Of a stretch of DNA of 64,000 bases, positions 9,547 through 19,163 are shown one piece after another. The stretch spans positions 2,706,821 to 2,770,820 of the forward strand of contig NW_008705562.1 in NCBI RefSeq assembly GCF_000186865.1. Reading direction: 5' to 3'. Position 1 is the stretch's first letter, and every line of letters starts with the position of its first letter. The DNA comes from Aureococcus anophagefferens. Its lineage: Eukaryota; Sar; Pelagophyceae; Pelagomonadales; Pelagomonadaceae. The notes under the pieces were generated by a model. That model was not told where the DNA came from, made no database searches, and saw nothing but the letters and a program-made list of their open reading frames with translations. The position numbers were made by a program, and so were the translations under genes.

Positions 9547-9968
9547 TTGGCACCGACGCCGCGGACCGGCCGAGCGCCGCCGCGGACCACGCGGGACCCG
9601 TAGGGCGCGAGGGACACGTCGACGCGCCCCCAGCGGCGCAGCGCCGACGCGCGGACCGGCTGGTGGACGCACCGACCTTGAGCAGCGGTCGACGGCGCAG
9701 CGCGACCGCCGCGGCGACCTGGGCGACGCGCCGCTGCGTGCGGTCCTCGGGCAGGCACTAGGCGGCGCGCGAGCTCTGCGCGCTCCCGAGCGCACGAGGC
9801 GACGCTGCGCGAGGCTCGGCGCCGCAGGCCACTTCGATGCTCCGCATGCTCGAGTCGCAGTCGGGCCGCCGCAATCGCCGCAGCGCTTGTGGACTTCGGC
9901 GAAGCTCGACGAGGGCGAGGCGTCGAGGGCCGCCCGAAAGCCGCCGGCCGTGCCGCAGGAAATCGAGA
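9547..9968. other. Divergent intergenic region of 422 bp
   Basis: Lies between the ankyrin gene start and the sulfotransferase start. It is GC-rich with many CGC-type triplets and has open but featureless frames. No recognisable protein, RNA gene or inverted repeat is seen. It probably holds both promoters, and possibly an untranslated or very short first exon. Confidence 0.45.
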
Positions 9969-10898
9969 ATGAATCCCTCCATCCTCCTCGCACTCGCACG
10001 AATAGCGACGCTCGCCGCCGACGACACCCACATCCGTAAACCGCTCTTAGTGATGCACACCATGAAGGCCGGCGGCACGGCACTGTGCAGGGACGCCTGC
10101 CGCACATTCTACGGGTCGTCGGACGCGCCGGCGACGCGGCCCAGGGTCAACTGCCGCGTCGACGAGAAGACCGCGACGTATCGCAGCTACGTCGCGGCGC
10201 TCGGACGCGACGCCGTCGCGGCGGAGGACGTCGCGCCCGCGGCCGCGGCCGCGGCGATGGCCGCGCACCGCGGCCTCTGCGGCACGATCATGGTCGAGCC
10301 GGGCTACCGCCTCGACGCGACGGCGCGGAGCGCCCTGGACGCGCCGCCGGGCGGCGCGTACGCGACCGTGCTCCTCTTCCGCGACCCCGTGGCGCGCTTC
10401 CTGTCGTTCGCGGCGATGAACCAGCGCAAGGCGCGGACGCTCACGCCAAAGGAGCTGCGATCGCTGCTGCGCGGCGAGTGGCGCCGGGCGCCGCGGCGCT
10501 ACGAGGTCCAGCTCCGCAACTTCCTCACGCGGCACCTGCTCCCGAGCGCGGACTTCGGCGCGGCGGAGCCCTGCACGGACGCGCGGCTCCGGGCCGCGCT
10601 GGACCGCCTCGGGCGCTACGACGTCGTGTTGAACCTCGCGGACCGGCGCGACGAGTCCTACTTCCTCATGGAGAAGGTCCTGGGCGTCGCCGCGAACCGG
10701 ACCCGCGCGCGCGGCGGCGACGACGTCGCCGCGGGCGACGCCGCGGCCTACGCGCGCGCGCGCGGCTACGCGCTCTCCGAGGACGACCTCGCGCGCCTCC
10801 GCGCGGCGAACCGGTGCGACCTCGAGGTCGCCGCGCGCGCGAACGCGCGCATGGACGGCCTCCTCGCGGAGCACGGCTACGCGGGGCAGCCTCGATAA
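9969..10898 (+). CDS. Secretory-pathway sulfotransferase
   Basis: A 309-residue enzyme predicted to transfer sulfate from PAPS to a carbohydrate or protein in the Golgi lumen. The N-terminal segment MNPSILLALARIATLAADD is a short signal peptide or anchor. The 5'-phosphosulfate loop is HTMKAGGTALC (Lys33) and the 3'-phosphate loop is FRDPVARFLSF (around residue 139), the two PAPS-binding motifs of the Sulfotransfer_2-type family. The ATG at 9969 is chosen because it places the signal peptide at the N-terminus; an upstream in-frame ATG at 9837 would add a basic tail. Its stop lies 15 bp from the stop of the convergent GST gene. Confidence 0.8.
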   Translation: MNPSILLALARIATLAADDTHIRKPLLVMHTMKAGGTALCRDACRTFYGSSDAPATRPRVNCRVDEKTATYRSYVAALGRDAVAAEDVAPAAAAAAMAAHRGLCGTIMVEPGYRLDATARSALDAPPGGAYATVLLFRDPVARFLSFAAMNQRKARTLTPKELRSLLRGEWRRAPRRYEVQLRNFLTRHLLPSADFGAAEPCTDARLRAALDRLGRYDVVLNLADRRDESYFLMEKVLGVAANRTRARGGDDVAAGDAAAYARARGYALSEDDLARLRAANRCDLEVAARANARMDGLLAEHGYAGQPR

Positions 10899-10913
10899 GC
10901 GACGTTGTAGTCC

Positions 10914-11591
10914 TTAGGCCGCCTTCGCGACCTTCTCGGTGGCGACCTTGCCCGACGTCGCGTACGCCCAGTTCGGCATCGTCGACACCGTCGCCCACCA
11001 CGCCTTGAGGTTCGGGCGGTCGTCGCGGAGCTCCGCGATGCCGAGCGCGTCGAACTGGTGGAAATAGGGCATGTAGGAGATGTCCGCCATGGTGAACTTC
11101 GGGCCGGCCATGTAGGTCTTGCCCTCGAGGAGCGCCTCGACGACGTCGAGCACGGGGCCGAGCGCCTCGATCGCCGCCGCGACCTTCGTCTCGTCGGCCT
11201 CGAGGCCCTTCTTCTTCTTGAGCATGCGCTCGACGTAGACGGGCATGAAGGCCGGCGTGAAATAGCTGTACTCGACGCTGATGGCGCTCTCGACGGCGGC
11301 CATCTCTTTCGCGTCGCCGGGGCAGAGCGGCGTGCCGGTCAAAACGTACTTCATGATCGCGCGGCTCTCGAAGAGCGTGAAGTCCCCGTCCTGGAGCACG
11401 GGCACCTTGCCGAAGGGCTGGATCTTGAGGAATGCCGGCGACTTGTGCTCGCCCTTGGCCATGTCGACGTGCACGTACTCGAAGTCCTGGCCGCTTTCGA
11501 GGAGCGCCATGATGACGCGCCGGCTGCACGTCGTGTGGTGGCTGCAGTGGATCTTCAGATCCTTCTTCTGCCCGAACATGCGCGCAAACAT
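10914..11591 (-). CDS. Glutathione S-transferase-like protein
   Basis: A 225-residue cytosolic GST-fold protein for conjugating or reducing electrophiles. Residues 10-85 form the thioredoxin-like N-domain (LKIHCSHHTTCSRRVIMALL, then KVPVLQDGD and the glutathione-binding FESRAIMKYV). Residues 95-220 form the helical C-domain with TYMAGPKFTMADISYMPYF, the usual D-containing folding motif. The Cys/Ser-rich active-site loop leaves the class open (phi/omega-like). The ATG at 11591 is the first in frame. Upstream lies a run of CTG/GCTG repeats in the presumed 5' leader. Confidence 0.82.
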   Translation of the reverse strand: MFARMFGQKKDLKIHCSHHTTCSRRVIMALLESGQDFEYVHVDMAKGEHKSPAFLKIQPFGKVPVLQDGDFTLFESRAIMKYVLTGTPLCPGDAKEMAAVESAISVEYSYFTPAFMPVYVERMLKKKKGLEADETKVAAAIEALGPVLDVVEALLEGKTYMAGPKFTMADISYMPYFHQFDALGIAELRDDRPNLKAWWATVSTMPNWAYATSGKVATEKVAKAA

Positions 11592-11796
11592 CGTGTCGCA
11601 GCGCTGCTGCTGCTGCTGGCTGCTGCTGGCTGGCTGGCTGCGCGCGGGCGGCGGCTCGCGGCTCCTGTGCCAATCAGCGAACTGCAAGTGAGCCGCTGTT
11701 GCCCTCAATTCATGTTCGTGTTGCCTGAGGCTGCCCGCTTGAATTCACAGCCTGGTACCGGCCGTCGCACCGACCGCTGCTGCCGGCGGCGGCGAG

Positions 11797-14700
11797 ATGA
11801 AGGCGGCGTCGGATGGCGGGGGCACGCCCGGCGCCCCGAACCAGCAGGGTGATAGCATCATCCTGGAGGTGGGTTTTCGGCTGCCGCGCGCCGCGGCCCG
11901 ATCCCGCGCCCCCCGCAGGAGGAGATCGACCCGAACTACGTGCCGAGCCAGGAGGAGGTCATGGAGTACGCCAAGTGGCTCGGCATGGACCTCGAGAAGG
12001 ACGTGGACATGTTCTGGATCGCGCGCGAGGGCCTCAAGGCGCGGCGCCGGCGCGCGCGCGACGCGACGGCGCGACCGACCCGAGACACGTAGGCGCCGCT
12101 GCCCGAGAACTGGAAGCCCTGCAAGACGACGGACACGGACGAGATCTACTACTTCAACTTCGCGAGCGGCGAGAGCACGTGGGACCACCCCTGCGACGAG
12201 TACTACCGGAACCTCTACGAGGAGCAGCGGAAGAAGAAGGCGTCGGGCGAGGAGGAGAAGAAGGACGCGAAGAAGAAGCAGGCCAAGGAGGACGTCAAGG
12301 TGCTGCTGGGCAAGAACGGCAAGGACGAGAAGAAGAAGAAGGCGTCGTCGTCGTCGAAGATGCCCAAGGCCGAGGGCCCCGGCGCGCTCGGCGCGCTCGG
12401 CGGCGGCGGCGGCGGCGGCAAGGGCTCCATCTTCGACCGCAAGCCCCTGCCGGGCATCAAGGGCATGGGCGGCGGCGGCGGCGGCGCGTCCCTCGGGGGC
12501 CTGAGCCCCCTCAAGTCGAGCGCGCCGGGCCCCGCGCGCGACCGCGACGGCGACCGCGGCGGCCGCGACCGCGACTCGTCGACGGAGTCGCTGCGCCGCG
12601 ACGACCGGTCGCGGTCGCCGTCGAGCTCGCGGAGCAAGGTCGAGAGCCTGCGCAAGGTCGAGGCCGACCGGGCGCCCGCGGCGAGCCTCCGGCCCGCGTC
12701 CGCGGAGTCCGAGGACTCCGCGCCCGCCGTCCGCAAGAAGTCGTCGCGCGCCGCGGGGCGCCTCGCGACGGCGCTGAGCGCGAGCGACAGCGACATGGAG
12801 GGGTCCCTGACCCACCGCGGCCCGAGCCGCAAGGACGACGACGCGGGCCGCTCCGACGACGACGGGCCGCGCGACCGGCGGAACCTCGGGAGCCGCGGGT
12901 CCGAGTCGTCCGGCGGCGGCGGCTACGCGGCGAAGCGGCGCCAGTCCCTGGGCTCGGCGAGCGACGCGCACCGGTCCAGCGACCGCGAGGACGGCGCCCT
13001 CAAGGAGCGCGTGCGCGAGCTCGAGCGCGAGCGCGACAAGCTCCGGGGCAAGGTCGAGGCCGCCGAGTTCGCCGCGCGCGACGCCGAGGCCGCGGTCGAC
13101 GACGCGCGGGCCCAGGCGAAGAAGGCGGAGCGCGACGCCGGCGGCGAGCGGGACCGCGCGGACCGCCTCGAGCGCGACCTCGAGGAGGCGAAGCGCGGCG
13201 GCGGCCGCGAGTCCGACGAGGCCAAGCGCGCGCGGACCGGGGCAGCACAAGAGAGCGACATTCCCAACGTCAAAGGCTCCGATCTCGGTCGTTTTCCACT
13301 CGTTTCGGCTGATTCTTGGACGAGCGATCATCCCTCGGAACAGTCTCGACGCGTGGATGCTTTTTCCGGAACGCGCGCGCGCGGAACACTCACGTTGAAG
13401 CGAACTTGAATCACTCTTTTCCTGCCCAGGCGCGGACGCGCGCCGAGGACGCGGCGAACATGGCGCGGCTCCGCGCCGAGGAGGCCGAGGAGAAGGAGAA
13501 GCGCGCCGGCGAGCGCCTGGCCAAGGCCGAGGACGACGTGCGCAAGCAGCGGGACCGCGCCAACGCCGCGGAGGACCGCGCGCGCGACGCCGACGGCCGC
13601 GCCAAGTCGTCCGACGACGACGCGCGGCGGTTCAAGGACCGCGCGGCCGCGGCCGAGGAGGGCGCGAAGACGGCGCGGGACCGCGCCGTCGCCGCCGAGG
13701 ACGACGCCCACGCCGCCCGGGCCGAGGCCCAGGCCGCCAAGGACGACGCGGCGGCCGCGCGGCGCGACGCCGCCGCGCGGCCCGCGGCCGCGGCCGCGGC
13801 GCCCGACACCGCGCAGCTCGACGAGCTGCGCGAGAAGATCGAGATCCTCGAGGCGGAGAAGCGCACGCTCCAGGACGACGTCGCCGCGGAGCGCGCGAAA
13901 CGCGAGGCCGCCGAGGCCGCGGCGGCGCCCAAGGAGCCGCCGCGCCTCGTGCTCTACTCGAGCGACACGCCGGACAAGGAGGACTTTCTGGGCATGGTCA
14001 AGACCCACAAGGTCGGCTACGACTTCGACACGTCGACCGTCGAGGACATCCTGGAGAAGGTGGACTGGGAGCGGAAGACGCACGCGCCCGGGGGCTTCGA
14101 ATCCATCTGCTTCGCGTGCCACGGCCCGCCCGGCACGGCCGAGGACGCGGCGAGCGCGCCCTTCAAGTGGGCCCTGGCGAAGCACATCGTCATCACGGAC
14201 CCCGCGGCCTTCGACGAGGAGGACAACGGCGTCCGCCGCGTCATGTTCGGCCTCGCGGCCGCGGTGAAAAAGGGCGGCCGCGTGGATTTGCTCGCGTGCG
14301 CGCTCCTCAAGAAGGAGGCGGGCCGCAAGCTCTTCGCGGAGATCGAGGACGACACGAAGACGAACTTCGCCGCGTCCGACAACCTGAGCGGGAACCCGAC
14401 GAACCCGGACGCGGACTGGGTCATGGAGTCGGACAACATCGACATCAAGGACTTTTACTTCTACGCGGACAAGATGGCCGCGTTCGACGGGACCTTCGCG
14501 GCCACGGAAGCGGCGGCGACGCAGTCGACCGTCGCGAAGACGGAGCTCGAGCTCAAGGACGCCCAGGCGGAACTGGTCAAGGTCAAGGGCGAGGCCGCGG
14601 CCGCGCGCGACGCCGGGACCAAGGCCGCGCGCGCCAAGGAGGCCGCGGAGGCGGACCGGGACCGCGAGGCGCGGCGCGCCGCCGCCGCCGAGGAGGGCCG

Positions 14701-17632
14701 CGACGCCGCCGACGCGCGCGCCAAGGCCGCCGAGGACCGCGCGGTCGCCGCGGCGCGCGCGCAGGACGCGAAGGAGGGCTCGGAGACGCGGAGCCTCGTC
14801 GCCGCCGAGGCCGCGGAGCGCCGCGCGGCGGAGAAGCGCGCCGGCGACCTCGAGCGCGATCTGGGGCTGGCGAAGAGCGACGCGTCGGCGTCGGCGGCGC
14901 GCGCCGACGCCGCGGAGCGGCGCTGCGCGGACGCGGAGCGCGCGCGCGAGGTGTCGGCGCGCGAGCTCGCGGACGCGGAGCGGCGCGCGGCCGCCGCGGA
15001 CCACGAGGCCACCAAGGCCAAGGATCTGTACGAGGTCAAGAGCCGCGAGTGCGAGGCCGCCGTCAAGCTCGCGAAGCCCGTCGCCGCCGCGCCGCCGGCC
15101 GACGACGGCGCGCGCGCGCTCGAGACGGCCAAGAAGGACGCGTTCGACGCGCGGCTCGAGCTGGCGAAGATCGAGAGCCGCGCCGCGGCGCTGCAGGCCG
15201 AGGTCGACGCGAGCCGGGCCGAGACGCGCGACGCGCGGCGCCTCGAGGGCGACGCGCGGCGCGCCGCGACGGATTTGGAGGTCAAGGTCCGCTACCTCAC
15301 GGAGGAGGTGCAGCGCGCGGCGACCAGGGCGCCGCCCGCGGTCGACGCCGTCGACGACGGCGACGCCCGGGCGCTCGAGGCCGACGTGGCGCGGCTGAAG
15401 GACGAGGCCGCGAAGGCGGACCGCGCGCGCGCGGACGAGGCCCGCGCGGCCGACGCGGAGCGGCAGGCCGCGGCCGCGGCCCGGGCGCGCCTCGAGGCCC
15501 AGGTCGCGGCGCTCGAGGACGAGGCCGAGCGCCAGCGCGCCAAGGCCGAGGCCCTGGAGAGCGCCGCGGACCGCGAGCGCGCCGCGCGCGCGCGGGCCGA
15601 GGCCGCGCGCGCGGACGCGGCGCCCGCCGAGCAGGCGCGCGCGGGCGAGCTCGCGGCGCTCCGGAGCCGTTTAGGCGCCGCCGAGGACCGGGCGGCCGAC
15701 GGCGAGCGGCGCCTCGAGGAGGCCGCGACGCGCGCCGCCGACGCCGCGCGCGACCGCGACCGCGAGGCCGCGAGCGCGCGCGACGACGCGGCGCGGCGCG
15801 ACGCGGCGCGCGACGACGAGCGCGCGCGGCTCCAGCGCGAGGCCGACGCCGCGAAGCGCGATGGCGACGCCGCGCGCGCCGACGCGCGCAACGCGCGGCG
15901 CGACCTCGAGGCCGCGCTCCGCCAGAAGGAGAAGGCCGAGGCGTCGACGGCGCAGCTCCTCGGCGCGGCGCGCGCGCCCGCGGGCGACGCCGCGCGCGAC
16001 GCCGAGGTCGAGGCGCTCCGCGCGTCGTCGAAGCGCGCGTCGGACGAGGCCGCCGACGCGCGGAAGCGGCTCGCGCTCGCCGAGGACGCCGCGGCGCGGG
16101 CCGCGGACGACGCGCGGACGCGTCGCGCCGAGGAGGAGCGGCTCCGCGCGGCCGCGGAGCGCGGCGACCGGCGCGCCGAGGCCGCGGAGCAGGCCGCGCG
16201 CGACGCCGCCGCGGCCCTCGAGGACGCGGAGCGGTCGCGGTCCGAGCGCGACGCGGAGCTGCGGGCCGCGCGCGCGGAGCTCCGCGACGCGAAGCGCGCG
16301 GCGAGCGACGCGGCGCTCGCCTTGGACGAGTCCAAGTCCGAGGCGGACTGGCACGCGTCGCGCGCCAAGGCCAAGGAGGACGAGGCGTCGGAGGCGCGGC
16401 GCGCGGCCGACGACGACCTCCGGTCCGCGCGCGCGGACGCCGCGGACGCCGCGGACCGCGCGGACCGCGCGGAGCGCGAGGCCGCGGCGTCGAAGGACGC
16501 CGAGGCGCGCCAGAAGGCGGCCTACGACGACCGCGTGACGCGCCTCGAGGCCGACGCCAAGGCCGCGGCCGCGCGCGCGCTCGCGGCCGAGGCGACGGCG
16601 TCGGACGCGCAGCAGCGGCTCCGGGGCGAGGAGGCGCGGAGCCGGTTGCTGAGCGAGGCGGCGACGCGGAGCTCCGGCGGCGCCGAGGCCGCCCTCGAGG
16701 TCGAGCGGGGCCGCGCGGCCGCGGCGGAGCGCGACCGCGCGGACGCCGCGCGCCGCGTCGCCGAGGCCCTCGACGACCAGCGGCGCAGCGCCCTCGACGC
16801 CGAGGCCGCGGGGAGCCGCGCGACGGCCGCCGAGGCCGAGCTCGCGCGCGTCCGCGCGGACCGGTCGGAGCTCGAGGCCAAGCTCGCGGCCGCGCTCCGC
16901 GCGCCGCCGCCCGCGCCCGCGTCGACCGCGACGCCGCCGCCGGCGGCGGCGACGCCGCCGGCGCCGGCGCCGGCGCCGGCGCCCGAGGCGACGGCGGACC
17001 GGTGGCAGGAGAAGCTCGCCGTGGAGCACGACGCGCTCGCGCGCGCGCGGGACCTCGTCAAGCGGCAGCGCGACTGGCTGCGGACGCGGCAGCGGACGCT
17101 CGAGGACCGGCGCGAGGAGTGGCGCCGGAGCGCCGGCGGCCGGGGCCGGCGCCGCGGCGGCGACGGCCTCGAGCCGGCCCAGCGGCGCGCGCTCGACCGC
17201 GAGACCGACGACCTGAATCGCCTCGTGCGCCAGCTCCGGTCCATCCAGCGGTGGCTCGGCGACCGCGAGGCGAAGATCCGCCGCGCGGAGACCGCGCTGG
17301 GCCGGGAGCGGCGCGCGCCGCTGGCGGACCTGGGGCGGAGCCCGTCGGGCGGCGACCTCGCGTCGCTCGCGCTCGACGACGACCGGCTCAGCGAGCTCGA
17401 CGCGCTGAGCTCGGAGCTCGAGAGCGACACGCGGTCCTTCAGCACCATGTTCGACGCGTCGCCGCGGCCGCGCCACCGGTCCTCCGGGCGGCGCCACCGC
17501 GTCTCCGACGCGCCGGTGCCCCGCGAGAGCCGCGAGCCGCGCGCGCCGCCGCCGTACTACGTCGTCCACCAGCCGTACCAGCAGGCCTACGCGCCGCCCT
17601 ACGCCTACCAGCAGGCCTACGCGCCGCCCTAC

Positions 17633-17663
<31 letters not shown>

Positions 17664-17977
17664 GGCCCAGCGACGCCTTCTACGACGAGTCGCAGGCCAA
17701 CTGGGAGAACTTCCGCGGCGGCGCCTACGGCCGCGAGGCCTGGGCGCCGCCGCCGGAGCCCGCGGCGCCCCGCGAGGGCCTCGGCGCCCAGCTCAAGGAC
17801 TGGACGCGGAACCGCTCCCAGGCGCGCCACGCCGTCGCGAACCACGTCAAGTGGCTCGAGAGCCTCAAATCCGAGCTCACGAGCCACTGCTACGGCATCC
17901 CCGCGGCGGGCGCCGAGAACCCGCCCGTCCCGAAGGACGCCGCCGCGGGCCGCCGCCCCCGCGCCCAGGACGTCTAA
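11797..17977 (+). CDS. CEP164: CEP164-like centriolar protein with embedded DUF4347-like domain
   Basis: Four exons (11797-11868, 11919-12038, 12093-13229, 13430-17977) encode 1958 residues. Residues 25-105 match the N-terminus of CEP164, the distal-appendage protein needed for ciliary docking: [20 protein letters not shown], then a WW domain [12 protein letters not shown] with [21 protein letters not shown] Lys/Gly/Ser-rich linker and long Ala/Arg/Glu coiled coils follow. Interrupting the coil at about 613-787 is a globular domain resembling bacterial DUF4347, with FACHGPPG (His about 673) and [13 protein letters not shown] (Cys about 733). The C-terminus has Tyr/Pro repeats (QQAYAPPY) and ends [19 protein letters not shown]. 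Introns: 11869-11918 (GT-AG), 12039-12092 (GC-AG) and 13230-13429 (GC-AG, an introner). All joins keep frame. Tail to tail with the 2OG oxygenase gene. Confidence 0.82.
13238..13429 (+). mobile_element. Introner element, family A, forming a CEP164-like intron
   Basis: A 192 bp insertion flanked by the 8 bp direct repeat GCGCGGAC (13230-13237 and 13430-13437). Its ends are imperfect inverted repeats: CGGGGCAGCACAAGAGAG against CTGGGCAGGAAAAGAGTG on the other strand, 14 of 18 matching. The right end supplies the acceptor (CCTGCCCAG). The first two bases of the left target copy supply a GC donor. Splicing of 13230-13429 restores the pre-insertion reading frame (KR|ARTRAED). A close relative lies at 53960-54150. 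Confidence 0.88.
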
Positions 17978-17995
17978 CCACGCGCCCCGACTTAC

Positions 17996-18997
17996 GGCGT
18001 CGAGCCACAGCTGGAGCGCCCAGCGCGGCGCGGACGTCGGCATGACCTCGTGGCGCGTCGTGCGGCTCAGGAAGACGACGAGGCGCCCGGCCCTGGGCGC
18101 GACGTCGCCGTCGGGGTCGTAGAGCCGCAGGGCGCCCGACGCCTCGTCGTTGCCCGCGGCGTAGAGGAGCAGCGTGAAGAAGCGGTCGTTCGTGCGCTCG
18201 GCCTCCGTCCAGTCCCTGTGCGCCGCGTAGCGCGACCCGTCCGGCGGGTAGCACGACGCCCGCGCGACGCGCGGCACGCCGAGCTCCAGGCCCGCCCAGC
18301 GCGCGAGGCTCTCCGCGGCGCCCGCGAGCACCGCGGCCGCGGGCGCGACGGCGGGCGCCGCGTCGAGCACGTCGACGGCTGCGCTCCGGCAGCCGCCGTT
18401 GCAGGCGTCGCGCGACACGTCGCAGGTGCGGAAGCGCGCGTCCAGGTGGGCGCGCAGGCGCCGCGCCTCCGCCCCCGTGAGCGCCCCGTCGACGACGCAG
18501 CGGCCGCGGTCCCCGAGGCGGGCGAGCGGCGCCCCCGCGAGGAGCGCCGCGGCGCGCGGGCTCGCGACGGCCGCGGGCCGGAGCCGCGGCGCCGGCCGCG
18601 CGAGGGCCGCGGCCTCCTTGAGCAGGAGGGCGACGAGCACGGCCGCGATCTCGTCGAACTTGGCGGCGAAGGCCGCGCCGCTCCAGCGCTCGTCGCACCC
18701 CCGCAGCACGCCCGTCTTCGCCATCATCGCGCGGCCGCTCTCGGACCGCGCGAGCCGCCGGGCGACCGCGAGCCGTTCGGCGACGACGGCGCGGCAGCCG
18801 TCCTCGAGCGATGCGCCGGAGGCGAGGAAGACGGCGCGGGAGACCTCCCGGTCCGTGAAGCTGCGGGTGGTGATGGGCAGCAGCGCGCGCCAGCCGCGGT
18901 GCCACTCGCCGCTGTGCTCGAGGCGCGCCCGCGTCGCAATCGTGGGGTCATCGTCGCTGGTGTGGACGCACGCCTTTGCGAGGCGCAGGGCGGCCAT
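17996..18997 (-). CDS. 2OG-Fe(II) oxygenase, prolyl-hydroxylase-like (3' end unresolved)
   Basis: An iron/2-oxoglutarate-dependent hydroxylase. The C-terminal half carries the metal triad and cosubstrate Arg: HRD in SRYAAHRDWTEAERTNDRFF, distal His in TRHEVMP, then RWALQLWL. ASGALRLYDPDGDVAPRAGR fits the core of EGLN/P4H prolyl hydroxylases. The N-terminal 190 residues are not recognised. The ATG at 18997 begins MAALRLAKAC. No in-frame stop occurs before the frame runs into the antisense of the CEP164-like gene. Right after LWLDA the sequence is GTAAGT, a textbook donor on the minus strand (intron starting at 17995), so the last exon probably lies inside the CEP164-like 3' coding region. I cannot place its acceptor. 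Confidence 0.68.
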
Positions 18998-19163
18998 GCG
19001 GGGCTGGCCATCATCCGCCCATGGTGCAGTTTGCACTGCCGCAGTGCCCGACGTTGCATGAGCAAATAATCGATCACCTCGGCCGTCGCTTACAGCACGG
19101 GGCTGCCACTTTAGTCTAGCCGCGGACTCGCGAGTGAAGCCAGCCCGGGCCCCCGGGCGGTGA

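Noticed and set aside
13250..13430. Coding sequence continuing through the introner at 13230-13429
   Set aside because: The frame is open into the element, but the translated residues match nothing and are shared with the unrelated YHYH gene through the same element. It is an intron.
16900..17000. GCC/CCG microsatellite as a regulatory or fragile site
   Set aside because: It encodes the Pro/Ala linker of the CEP164-like protein in frame; no further evidence of a separate function.
14116..18045. A 1309-codon plus-strand frame overlapping the CEP164-like gene
   Set aside because: It is Arg/Gly-rich nonsense in the wrong frame. The true frame carries the WW, DUF4347-like and coiled-coil features.
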